NCBI RefSeq assembly: GCF_009760925.1 | Contig: NZ_VRLV01000007.1 | Coordinates: 124,001 to 188,000 of the forward strand | Direction: 5' to 3' | Origin: Nonomuraea typhae | GTDB taxonomy: Bacteria; Actinomycetota; Actinomycetes; Streptosporangiales; Streptosporangiaceae | DNA length: 64,000 nucleotides | Shown: piece after piece, positions 1 through 7,818 of the stretch | Position numbering within the stretch: position 1 is the stretch's first letter | Layout of the letters: each line of letters opens with the position of its first letter | Notes under the pieces: model-generated | Told to the model about the DNA's origin: nothing | Databases searched by the model: none | The model's input: the letters and a program-made list of their open reading frames with translations, nothing else | Position numbers and translations under genes: made by a program

Positions 1-1385
1 AGAACCCCGAGACCCTGAAGATCGAGCCGTGGATCGCCACCAAGTGGGAGGTCAACGACGACGCCACCGAGTACACCTTCCACCTGCGCGACGGCGTGAC
101 CTTCAGCGACGGCAGCCCGCTCGACGCCGCGGCGGTCGCGGCCAACTTCGACGTCTACGGCAAGGGCGACGAGAAGCTCAAGCTGCCGCCGGCCGAGTTC
201 GTCAACAACTATGAGCGCTCCGAAGTCGTCGACGCCAAGACGGTCAGGTTCTTCTTCGACAAGCCCTCCCCGGGCTTCCTCCAGGGCACCTCGGTGATCG
301 GGGCCGGGCTGGTGGCCAAGAAGACGATCGGCCTGCCGTACGAGGAGCAGTGCCAGCTCAAGAACGTGATCGGCTCGGGACCGTTCACCGTGGCCAAGCA
401 GGTCGTGGACAAGGAGATCGACCTTCAGGCGCGCAAGGACTACAACTGGGCGCCGCCGTCCGCCAAGCATCAGGGGCGCGCCTACCTCGACCTGATCAAG
501 ATCATCGTCACGCCCGAGGACAACGTCCGGGTGGGCGCGCTGACCTCCGGCCAGGCCGACTACGTGCGCTACGTGCAGGCGTACGACGAGCAGACGGTCA
601 AGTCGGCCGGCTTCACGGTCAGGGCCGAGCCCACGCGCGGCGTCAACAACGGCCTGTACCTGCGCCCGGCCAACAGCATCCTCAAGGACATCAGGGTCCG
701 CCGGGCGCTGCTGAAGGGCACGAACGCCAAGGAGGTCGTGGACACGCTCTTCACCGAGAACTACCCGCAGGCCACCTCGGTGCTCAGTCACCTGGCCCAG
801 GGGTACGCGGACCTGTCGAAGGAACTGGTCCACGACCCCGACGGCGCGAACAAGCTGCTGGACGAGGCCGGCTGGGTCCAGGGCGCCGACGGCGTCCGGG
901 AGAAGGGCGGCGTCAAGCTGAACCTCGGCGTCTTCGTGGCCGGGCCGCAGCCGCTGTCCAAGCAGACGCTCGAACTCGTCGCCCAGCAGTGGGCCAAGCT
1001 CGGCGTCAAGCTGGAGATCCGCCCCGCCGACGCGGGCACCCAGGCCGTGGACATCAAGAACGCGGAGAAGACCGCGGTCTCGCACAGCATGGTCGGCCGC
1101 GCCGACCAGGACGTGATCAAGAGCCAGTTCCACAGCAAGAACCGCGACGTGATCCTGTCCAACGACGCCAAGCTCGACCGGCTGCTGGAGGAGCAGTCCG
1201 CCCTGCCCGACGTGGACCGGCGCAACGCCAAGGTGGCCGAGATCCAGCGGTACCTGATCGAGCAGGCGTACGCGATCCCGCTGTTCGAGGAGCCCCAGGT
1301 GTACGGCGTGGCCCCGTACGTCCAGGGGGTGGCCTTCGAGGCGGTGGCCCGGCCCAGCTTCTACTCCGTCTGGCTGGATAAATGA
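1..1385 (+). CDS. ABC transporter substrate-binding protein, family 5 (5' end outside window)
   Basis: Extracytoplasmic solute-binding protein of the peptide/nickel (SBP_bac_5) class, which delivers a ligand to the two permeases that follow. The reading frame is open from the first bases, so the N-terminus with any signal peptide or lipobox lies outside the window. The visible start carries the family hallmark of an early TFHLRDGVTFSDGSPLDAA-type segment, and the C-terminus (ending SVWLDK) is complete. Its stop overlaps the next start by 4 nt (ATGA), so it is translationally coupled to the transporter operon. From memory, the mix of downstream genes resembles the KPN_01854-type binding-protein context; that assignment is inference and the ligand is unknown. 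Confidence 0.93.
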   Translation, partial: NPETLKIEPWIATKWEVNDDATEYTFHLRDGVTFSDGSPLDAAAVAANFDVYGKGDEKLKLPPAEFVNNYERSEVVDAKTVRFFFDKPSPGFLQGTSVIGAGLVAKKTIGLPYEEQCQLKNVIGSGPFTVAKQVVDKEIDLQARKDYNWAPPSAKHQGRAYLDLIKIIVTPEDNVRVGALTSGQADYVRYVQAYDEQTVKSAGFTVRAEPTRGVNNGLYLRPANSILKDIRVRRALLKGTNAKEVVDTLFTENYPQATSVLSHLAQGYADLSKELVHDPDGANKLLDEAGWVQGADGVREKGGVKLNLGVFVAGPQPLSKQTLELVAQQWAKLGVKLEIRPADAGTQAVDIKNAEKTAVSHSMVGRADQDVIKSQFHSKNRDVILSNDAKLDRLLEEQSALPDVDRRNAKVAEIQRYLIEQAYAIPLFEEPQVYGVAPYVQGVAFEAVARPSFYSVWLDK

Positions 1386-2287
1386 GGAAATATCTGGCCA
1401 AGCGGGTGGGGCAGGCGCTCCTGGTGCTCTGGGCGGCCTTCACCGCCGCCTACCTCCTGCTCCAGGCCATGCCCGGCGACTCCATCCTGATCAAGTTCCA
1501 GAACCCGGAGCTGGGCCTGTCACCCGAGCAGATCGCCCAGATTCGCCAGTACTACGACGCCGGCGGCTACCTGCACACCGTCCTCGGGTTCGTGCGCGGC
1601 GACTTCGGCTACTCGGTCGACACCGGCACCCCGGTGCTGGAGCGGCTGGCAGAAGGGCTTCCGGAGACGGCCAAGCTGGCCGGCGCCGCCTTCGTCCTGG
1701 CCGTGCTGCTGGCCGTGCTGATCGCGGTCGCCGCCAGTCACAGCTCCCGCCTGCGCGGCCTGCTGCTGGCGGTGCCCGCGCTGTTCATCTCGATCCCGGC
1801 CTTCTGGCTGGGCATCCTGCTGATCCAGGTGTTCTCCTTCCGGCTCGGCCTGGTGCCGGTCATCGGCGGCAGCGAGATCCAGCAGCTCGTCCTGCCCGTG
1901 CTCACGCTCGCCGTGCCGATCTCCGCGCCCATCGCCCAGGTCCTGGCCCGCAGCCTCGACCAGGTCTTCACCCAGCCGTTCGTGCCGGTCGTGGCCGCCA
2001 AGGGCGCCTCGCGCTCGTGGATCCTGTGGCGGCACGTGGTCCGCAACGCGCTGCCGCCCACGCTGACCGTCGCCGGGCTCACCTTCGGCGAGCTGATCGC
2101 CGGATCGGTCGTGACTGAGACCGTCTTCGGCCGCAACGGCATCGGCCGCCTCACCGAGCAGGCGGTCAACGCCCAGGACACACCCGTGCTGCTGGCCGTC
2201 GTGGTGCTGGCCGCGACCGTGTTCGTCCTGGTCAACTTGGTGGTGGACGTGCTGTTTCCGGTGCTCGACCCGAGGCTGGCGCGATGA
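1382..2287 (+). CDS. ABC transporter permease, DppB/OppB type
   Basis: Inner-membrane permease, 301 aa, about six transmembrane segments, the first at residues 9-29. The cytoplasmic coupling (EAA-like) loop is visible as AAKGASRSWILWRHVVRNAL at about residues 203-222, which contacts the ATPase. The length and the large periplasmic loop after helix 1 fit the DppB half of peptide/nickel importers. It starts in a 4-nt overlap with the binding-protein stop and ends in a 4-nt overlap with the second permease, so all three are made together. The substrate cannot be told from the sequence. Confidence 0.95.
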   Translation: MRKYLAKRVGQALLVLWAAFTAAYLLLQAMPGDSILIKFQNPELGLSPEQIAQIRQYYDAGGYLHTVLGFVRGDFGYSVDTGTPVLERLAEGLPETAKLAGAAFVLAVLLAVLIAVAASHSSRLRGLLLAVPALFISIPAFWLGILLIQVFSFRLGLVPVIGGSEIQQLVLPVLTLAVPISAPIAQVLARSLDQVFTQPFVPVVAAKGASRSWILWRHVVRNALPPTLTVAGLTFGELIAGSVVTETVFGRNGIGRLTEQAVNAQDTPVLLAVVVLAATVFVLVNLVVDVLFPVLDPRLAR

Positions 2288-3051
2288 AGGTGCTCTCCTG
2301 GCTGACGATCGCCGTCGTCGTGCTCTGGGCGATCGTGCCGTGGGTGTTCACCGGCCACGATCCGCTGGCCGGCGTGCCGGCCGACAAGCTGCAGCCGCCC
2401 AGCGCCGCCCACTGGTTCGGCACCGACGCGGTCGGCCGCGACGTGTTCGCCCGCGTCGTGCACGGCTCGGTGCACTCGCTGTCGGGCGCGTTCGTGGCGG
2501 TCGGCGTCGGGCTGGTGCTGGGCACGCTGCTCGGCCTGCTGGCCGGCGCCGCGGGCGGGGCGGCCGACGAAGTGATCATGCGAGGCGTGGACGTGCTGCT
2601 CTCGGTGCCCGGCCTCCTGCTGGCGCTGACCGTGATCATCCTGCTCGGCCCCGGCACGGTGAACGTGGCCATCGCCGTGGGCATCGCCTCGGTCGCCGCC
2701 TTCGCCCGCCTGTCCCGCGCCGAGGTGGTCAGAGTACGGCGCAGCGACTACGTGGAGGCCGCCTTCGGCAGCGGCGGCACCTTCGCCGGAGTCCTCTGGC
2801 GGCACGTGCTGCCCAACTCCCTCGGCCCCGTGGTCGCGCTGGCCGCCCTGCAGTTCGGCGTGGCCATCCTGGCCATCTCCACCCTGGGCTTCCTCGGGTA
2901 CGGCGCCGAGCCGCCCACGCCCGAATGGGGCCTGCTGATCTCCGAGGGCCGCAACTACCTGGCCACCTCCTGGTGGCTGACCACGCTGCCCGGCGCGGTC
3001 GTGGTCGCCGTGGTGCTGGCCGCCGGCCGTATCTCGAAGGAGATCCGATGA
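2284..3051 (+). CDS. ABC transporter permease, DppC/OppC type
   Basis: Second permease of the importer, 255 aa. The motif HWFGTDAVGRDVFARVVHGS at about residues 40-59 is diagnostic of DppC-type permeases, and the EAA-like loop appears as YVEAAFGSGGTFAGVLWRHV. It is somewhat shorter than the usual 280-300 aa, mainly at the N-terminus, where a single hydrophobic helix directly precedes the GTDAVGRD segment. Overlaps of 4 nt on both sides bind it to the operon. Confidence 0.94.
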   Translation: MKVLSWLTIAVVVLWAIVPWVFTGHDPLAGVPADKLQPPSAAHWFGTDAVGRDVFARVVHGSVHSLSGAFVAVGVGLVLGTLLGLLAGAAGGAADEVIMRGVDVLLSVPGLLLALTVIILLGPGTVNVAIAVGIASVAAFARLSRAEVVRVRRSDYVEAAFGSGGTFAGVLWRHVLPNSLGPVVALAALQFGVAILAISTLGFLGYGAEPPTPEWGLLISEGRNYLATSWWLTTLPGAVVVAVVLAAGRISKEIR

Positions 3052-4589
3052 CTCTGCTCGACGTCAGGGACCTGCGGGTGTCCTACCCGCAGGCGCGCGG
3101 CCTGCGGCGGCAGGGCGGGCACGAGGCGGTCAAGGGCGTCTCGCTGCGCGTCGAGGAGGGCGAGTTCGTCGCGGTGGTGGGCGAGTCGGGCTCGGGGAAG
3201 ACCACCACGGCGAACGCCGTCATCGGCCTGCACCCGGCCGACAGCGGCCAGATCCTGCTCAACGGCACCGACATCGCCGGCTGGTCCCAGCGCCGCCTGC
3301 GGGAGATCCGCGGCACCAGCATCGGCCTCGTCCCCCAGGATCCGGCCAACTCGCTGAACCCGGTCAAGAAGGTCGGCGTCCAGATCGCCGAGACCCTCCT
3401 CATCCACAAGCATGGGGACAAATCCGCACGCAGGCGCCGGGTCCTGGAGCTCCTGGAACGCGTCGGCCTGGACGACCCGGCCCGCCGCGCCGGGCAGTAC
3501 CCGCACGAACTGTCCGGCGGCATGCGCCAGCGCGTGCTCATCGCCGCCGCCATCGCGCTGCGCCCCAGCCTGCTCATCGCCGACGAGCCGACCAGCGCCC
3601 TGGACGTGACCGTGCAGCGCCGCATCCTCGACCTCATCGACGACCTCAGGCAGGAGTACGGCACCGCCGTCCTGCTGGTCACCCACGACCTGGGCGTGGC
3701 CGCGGCCCGCTCCGACCGGCTCGTGGTCATGCGCGACGGCGTGGTCGAGGAGAGCGGCGGCACCCGCGAGGTCCTGGCCGCCCCGGCCGCCGCCTACACC
3801 CGCAGGCTGCTGGAGGACGCGCCCGCGCTGAGCACCCGGTCCTTCAAGCAGCCCCCGGCCGGCGAGCCCGCGATCGTCGTGCGGGACCTGGTCAAGGAAT
3901 TCGGCGGGTTCCGCGCCGTGGACGGGATCGGCTTCGAGGTGACCCGGGGCAGCACGCACGCGCTCGTGGGGGAGTCCGGCTCCGGCAAGACCACCACCGC
4001 GCGCATGGTCACCCGGTTCGCCGAGCCCACCTCCGGGGTCGTGGAGATCCCGGGGATCACCGAGTTCCGCCGGGGCGTGCAGCTCGTGTACCAGAACCCC
4101 TACGGCTCGCTGGATCCCCGGCAGACCGTGGCCGAGATCGTCGAGGAGCCGCTGCGCAACTTCCGCCTCGGTGACCGGGCGGCCCGCCGTACCAAGGTGA
4201 AAGAGCTGCTGGAGCGGGTCGCGCTGCCCGAGACGCTGCTGGCGCGCAGGCCCCGCGAGCTGTCCGGCGGCCAGCGCCAGCGGGTCGCGATCGCCCGCGC
4301 GCTGGCCGTGGAACCCCAGGTGGTGGTGCTGGACGAGGCGGTCTCCGCGCTGGACGTGACCGTCCAGGCGCAGATCCTGGAACTGCTGGAGCGCCTCCAG
4401 CGCGACCTCGGCCTGACCTACCTGTTCATCTCGCACGACCTCGCGGTGGTGCGCCAGATCTCTCACACCGTTTCCGTCATGAACAAGGGACGCATCGTGG
4501 AATCAGGGACGACCCAACAGATCTTCGACAGCCCGCGGCACGAGTACACGCGCGAGCTGCTGGCCGCGGTGCCGGAGGCGGTGCGATGA
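3048..4589 (+). CDS. Dipeptide/nickel-type ABC transporter, fused double ATP-binding protein
   Basis: Energises the importer by ATP hydrolysis. At 513 aa it contains two complete nucleotide-binding domains, equivalent to DppD fused to DppF. Domain 1 has Walker A GESGSGKTT (residues 45-53), signature LSGGMRQRV and Walker B LLIADEPTSALD. Domain 2 has Walker A GESGSGKTTT (about 307-316), signature LSGGQRQRV and Walker B VVVLDEAVSALD. The frame is open further upstream, but the ATG at 3048, in a 4-nt overlap with the permease stop, gives the normal N-terminus (MTLLDVRDLRVSYP). Confidence 0.96.
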   Translation: MTLLDVRDLRVSYPQARGLRRQGGHEAVKGVSLRVEEGEFVAVVGESGSGKTTTANAVIGLHPADSGQILLNGTDIAGWSQRRLREIRGTSIGLVPQDPANSLNPVKKVGVQIAETLLIHKHGDKSARRRRVLELLERVGLDDPARRAGQYPHELSGGMRQRVLIAAAIALRPSLLIADEPTSALDVTVQRRILDLIDDLRQEYGTAVLLVTHDLGVAAARSDRLVVMRDGVVEESGGTREVLAAPAAAYTRRLLEDAPALSTRSFKQPPAGEPAIVVRDLVKEFGGFRAVDGIGFEVTRGSTHALVGESGSGKTTTARMVTRFAEPTSGVVEIPGITEFRRGVQLVYQNPYGSLDPRQTVAEIVEEPLRNFRLGDRAARRTKVKELLERVALPETLLARRPRELSGGQRQRVAIARALAVEPQVVVLDEAVSALDVTVQAQILELLERLQRDLGLTYLFISHDLAVVRQISHTVSVMNKGRIVESGTTQQIFDSPRHEYTRELLAAVPEAVR

Positions 4590-5560
4590 CCCGGCTCGGC
4601 TTCTTCACCCGGCTCCTCGACGACGTCCCGCCCCGCGAGCGCTACCGGCTGGCGCTGGAGCAGATCGTGCACGCCGAACGCCTCGGCTTCGACACCGCCT
4701 GGGTGGCGCAACACCACTTCGACGGCGACGAGGGCGGGCTGCCCGCGCCGCTCGTCTTCCTCAGCCACGTGGCCGCGCGCACCTCCCGGATCCGGATCGG
4801 CACCGGGATCATCACGCTGCCGCTGGAGCACCCGGTCCGGGTGGCCGAGGACGCCGCCGTGCTCGACCTGCTGTCCGGCGGGCGGCTGGAGGTCGGAGTG
4901 GCTGGAGGCGGCACGCCCTCGGCGTTCGAGGCGTTCGGCAAGGACCCGTCCCGACGCAACGAGATCTACGCCGAGCACCTGGCCGTGCTGGTCGACGCCT
5001 GGTCCGGCGGCGACCTGGGCGGCGGCAAGCGGCTCTACCCGCAGGCGCCGCGGCTGCTGGAGGCGATCTGGGAGGCGACGTTCTCGGTCAGCGGCGGCGA
5101 ACGCGCGGGCAAGGCCGGGCACGGGCTGATGCTCTCGCGCACCCAGCCGCGCCCGGAGGGACGGCCGGGGCTGTCGCTGGCCGAGATCCAGAAGCCGATC
5201 GTGGACGCCTACTACGCCGCCCTGCCCGCCGGGGTGGCCCCGCGGATCATGGCCTCGCGCACCGCGTTCGTCGCCGAGACCCGCGAGGAGGCGCTGCGCT
5301 GGGCGGCCAGGGGGCTGGCCAGACCCGGCCTGCCCCAGCCCGACGGCGGCGGCGTGGACGAGCTCATCGCCGCCTGGGACGCCCACGTCGGCACCCCCGA
5401 GGACGTCGTGGCCAGCCTGAAGGCCGACCCGACCCTCAAACGCGTCACCGACCTGGTCTTCCAGGTCCATTCCATCGACCCGCCCCACGAGCAGACCCTG
5501 CGCTCCATCGAACTCCTCGCCACCGAGGTCGCCCCCGCTTTGGAAGGAACCACGGTATGA
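4586..5560 (+). CDS. Luciferase-like FMN-dependent monooxygenase
   Basis: Bacterial-luciferase-family (LLM) TIM-barrel protein of 324 aa, expected to use reduced flavin and oxygen to hydroxylate or cleave a small molecule in the cytoplasm. Family features are the N-terminal strand GFFTRLL, the segment AWVAQHHFDGDEGG at about residues 34-47, RIRIGTGIITLPLEHPVRVA (about 70-89) and the LSGGRLEVGVAGGG phosphate-binding region. It overlaps the transporter ATPase by 4 nt, so its substrate is probably what the transporter brings in. The combination with CMD and AhpD proteins recalls the KPN_01858-type monooxygenase subgroup; this is recalled, not searched. Confidence 0.9.
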   Translation: MTRLGFFTRLLDDVPPRERYRLALEQIVHAERLGFDTAWVAQHHFDGDEGGLPAPLVFLSHVAARTSRIRIGTGIITLPLEHPVRVAEDAAVLDLLSGGRLEVGVAGGGTPSAFEAFGKDPSRRNEIYAEHLAVLVDAWSGGDLGGGKRLYPQAPRLLEAIWEATFSVSGGERAGKAGHGLMLSRTQPRPEGRPGLSLAEIQKPIVDAYYAALPAGVAPRIMASRTAFVAETREEALRWAARGLARPGLPQPDGGGVDELIAAWDAHVGTPEDVVASLKADPTLKRVTDLVFQVHSIDPPHEQTLRSIELLATEVAPALEGTTV

Positions 5561-6126
5561 CCCTGGACGTGATCGACCGGCTGGCGGGCATCCAGCCGGG
5601 ATCACCCCTCGACAAGCTCCGCGAGCGCCGCCCCGAGGCGCGCGAGCACGCCCAGCGCAGCTACGAGGCGCTGTTCTGCCCCGAATCGGAGGACGAGGTC
5701 ACGCTCATCGAGCGCGACGCCGTCGCCGCGTTCGTGGCGGGGCTGCACCGCGACGCCGCCGTGACCGACTTCTACGCCGACCGGCTCGGCGAACTCGCCC
5801 CCGACCTGCTCGCCCGGGTCCGCGAGGAGATCTCCGCCGGCCTCACCTCCGGCCCCTACGGCGTCTACGCCGAGCCCGAACTGGCCGCCGAGAACACCGC
5901 CGGCCCCGTGCACCGCTCGGCGCTCGACGGCCGCCTGGCCGCCGCCTTCGACCACGCCCACCTGCTGGTCTTCCGCCCTCGCGAAGCCCGCAGGGAAAGC
6001 CTCCAAGCCCTGCTCGACGCCGGATGGAGCACCACCGGCATCGTCACGCTCTCTCAGCTCGTCGCCTTCCTCACCTTCCAGATCCGCGCCATCGCGGGCC
6101 TGCGCCTGCTGGGAGCCGCCGCATGA
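5557..6126 (+). CDS. CMD-domain (carboxymuconolactone decarboxylase-like) protein
   Basis: Small alpha-helical protein of 189 aa that I place in the CMD/AhpD superfamily mainly from its size, helical pattern and position before an AhpD-like gene. It matches my memory of the Avi_7170-type CMD family, which travels with luciferase-like monooxygenases. No CxxC pair is present (the only cysteine is in YEALFCPES near residue 41), so it is unlikely to be an active peroxidase alone and may be a structural partner of the next gene. Both ends overlap neighbours by 4 nt. Confidence 0.75.
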   Translation: MTLDVIDRLAGIQPGSPLDKLRERRPEAREHAQRSYEALFCPESEDEVTLIERDAVAAFVAGLHRDAAVTDFYADRLGELAPDLLARVREEISAGLTSGPYGVYAEPELAAENTAGPVHRSALDGRLAAAFDHAHLLVFRPREARRESLQALLDAGWSTTGIVTLSQLVAFLTFQIRAIAGLRLLGAAA

Positions 6127-6674
6127 AGTTCACCCAGGACCACCTCGGCTGGCGCCCGTGGCTGGCGCCGCTGGCCGAGGAGGAGCTGACCGACGAGCAC
6201 TGGGAAGCGCTGGTCGACAAGGGGCGGGCGGCTTCGCCGTACTTCCTGCTGCTCGCCCGCGACCCGCACATCCTGCACGCGCGCACCAAGACCGACCTCG
6301 ACATCTTCCACAACGCCGACGGCGGCCTCCCGCGCGCCGAGCGCGAACTGGCCGCGACCGCGGTCTCGCGGCACAACGGCTGCGTCTTCTGCGCCTCGGT
6401 GCACGCCCGCTTCGCCAGCCACCACGCCAAGCGCGCGGACGACGTGCAGCGCCTGCTCGACGACGGCGTGGACGCGCACCAGGACCCGCGCTGGCGGGCG
6501 GTCATCGACGCGGCCGTCGCCCTGGCCGCCACGCCGGGCGCGCTGACCGGGAAACACGTGGCCGCGCTGCGCGAGGCCGGCCTCGACGACCTGGCCATCA
6601 GCGACGTCATCCATTCCGCCGCCTTCTTCAACTGGGCCAACCGGCTCATGCTGTCCCTGGGAGAACCCGAATGA
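6123..6674 (+). CDS. Alkylhydroperoxidase AhpD-like protein
   Basis: AhpD/CMD-fold protein of 183 aa carrying the redox motif CVFCASVH at residues 87-94, with both cysteines and the histidine of active AhpD-type proteins. Expected to reduce peroxides or to act as a thiol-disulfide relay in the cytoplasm. The ATG at 6123 overlaps the CMD gene by 4 nt and is preferred to longer in-frame options. From memory it corresponds to the Avi_7169-type alkylhydroperoxidase-domain family that pairs with the preceding gene. A peroxidase here makes sense beside a flavin monooxygenase that can leak peroxide. Confidence 0.88.
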   Translation: MKFTQDHLGWRPWLAPLAEEELTDEHWEALVDKGRAASPYFLLLARDPHILHARTKTDLDIFHNADGGLPRAERELAATAVSRHNGCVFCASVHARFASHHAKRADDVQRLLDDGVDAHQDPRWRAVIDAAVALAATPGALTGKHVAALREAGLDDLAISDVIHSAAFFNWANRLMLSLGEPE

Positions 6675-7285
6675 GCACTCTTGACCACCTTGTCTACGCC
6701 GTGCCGAACCTGCTGGAGGGGGTGGCCGGGTTCGCCGAGCGGACCGGGGTGCACCCGGTGGCGGGTGGCGCGCATCCCGGTGGCACCGCCAACTACCTGG
6801 TCGGGCTGGGGGAGGGCGCCTATCTGGAGATCATCGGGCCGGACCCGGACGTCGCCGGAGCCCGGCCCCGGGCGTTCGGGCTGGAGACGTTGACCGCGCC
6901 CGTGCTGGCCGCCTGGGCGGTGCGTCCTGACGACATCGACGAGCAGGTACGGCAGGCCCGGCAGGCCGGGTACGACCCGGGTGACGTGCAGCCGCTCTCG
7001 CGCCGCAAGCCGGACGGGACGCTGCTGGAGTGGCGGCTGACCCGGCGCGAGGACCCGGCCGGGGTGCGGCCGGTGCCGTTCCTCATCGACTGGGGGAGCA
7101 CAGAGCATCCGTCTTCTGCGGGGTTGCCGCAGCTTTCCCTGGAGGCTTTCAGCATCGTTCATCCGGATCCGGCGGCGGTGACGGCTTCCCTCAAGGCTGT
7201 TGGGGTGCATGCCGACGTGGTGGCCGGGGCCGTGGGGCTTCGGGCTGTGCTGGGCACGCGTGAGGGTGCGGTGGAGCTGGTATGA
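6671..7285 (+). CDS. VOC/glyoxalase-like domain protein
   Basis: Vicinal-oxygen-chelate type protein of 204 aa. The start MSTLDHLVYAVPNLLEGV is the classic first beta-alpha-beta module with a possible metal-ligand histidine (H6), followed by HPGGTANYLVGLGEGAYLEIIG at about residues 36-57, with H36 and E54 as further likely ligands. This arrangement is typical of the glyoxalase-like (DUF4062/Glyoxalase_3) branch. It probably acts as an isomerase, lyase or dioxygenase on the pathway intermediate, which I cannot name. Third-position G/C is a little lower here and in the next gene than upstream. Overlaps of 4 nt on both sides. Confidence 0.85.
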   Translation: MSTLDHLVYAVPNLLEGVAGFAERTGVHPVAGGAHPGGTANYLVGLGEGAYLEIIGPDPDVAGARPRAFGLETLTAPVLAAWAVRPDDIDEQVRQARQAGYDPGDVQPLSRRKPDGTLLEWRLTRREDPAGVRPVPFLIDWGSTEHPSSAGLPQLSLEAFSIVHPDPAAVTASLKAVGVHADVVAGAVGLRAVLGTREGAVELV

Positions 7286-7794
7286 GCACGTTGCGGGAGT
7301 ACCTGAAGCAGAAGCGGGCCGCCCTGCTGGAGCGCCGGGCGGCGGCTTCTGACGGGCCGGTGCCGTTGCACGCGACCGTCACCGCCGAGGGGCGCAGCGG
7401 GGTGCGGCGCATTCGCATCCGTGAGCATCAGATCCTCAGCGACAGCCGGGCCGATTTCGCCGGGTACGACCTGGGGCCGGGCTCGCCCGAGCTCCAGGCC
7501 GGGGTGCTGGGGAGCTGTGTGACGCACATCTTCCTGATCAAGGCGGCCGAGCTGGAGGTGCCGCTGGACTCGCTTGCGGTGGACGTGCGGGCTGAGTACG
7601 ACCCTCGGGCCCAGCTTCCGGGCAACACGGATGTCCCTGTCTATCCGCAGAACTTCCGCTACGAGGTGAAGATCGACTCGCCGGCCTCCGACGAGGATCT
7701 GGCCAGGCTGCATGCCGAGGTGGAGCGCGTCTGCCCGATCCTCAACCTCATCAGGAACCCCCAGGAGATCAAGGGGGAAATAGTGCGAGTCTGA
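7282..7794 (+). CDS. OsmC family protein
   Basis: OsmC/Ohr-fold protein of 170 aa, last gene of the operon. The two conserved cysteines are in GVLGSCVTHIF (C79) and VERVCPIL (C151), as expected for thiol-dependent peroxidases of this fold; the central RAEYDP segment also fits. Expected to detoxify organic hydroperoxides, or to handle a sulfur-containing intermediate, in the cytoplasm. Its start overlaps the VOC gene by 4 nt. Only 24 nt separate its stop from the next start, so read-through into lacZ is possible. Confidence 0.88.
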   Translation: MSTLREYLKQKRAALLERRAAASDGPVPLHATVTAEGRSGVRRIRIREHQILSDSRADFAGYDLGPGSPELQAGVLGSCVTHIFLIKAAELEVPLDSLAVDVRAEYDPRAQLPGNTDVPVYPQNFRYEVKIDSPASDEDLARLHAEVERVCPILNLIRNPQEIKGEIVRV

Positions 7795-7802
7795 TGGCTT
7801 TT

Positions 7803-7811
7803 GGGGAAGGA
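7803..7811 (+). promoter_or_regulatory. Ribosome binding site deciding the lacZ start
   Basis: GGGGAAGGA lies 7 nt before the GTG at 7819 and overlaps the upstream TTG at 7801. The spacing is ideal for the GTG, so the longer TTG-initiated form is unlikely. Confidence 0.7.
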
Positions 7812-7818
7812 TGTTGGG

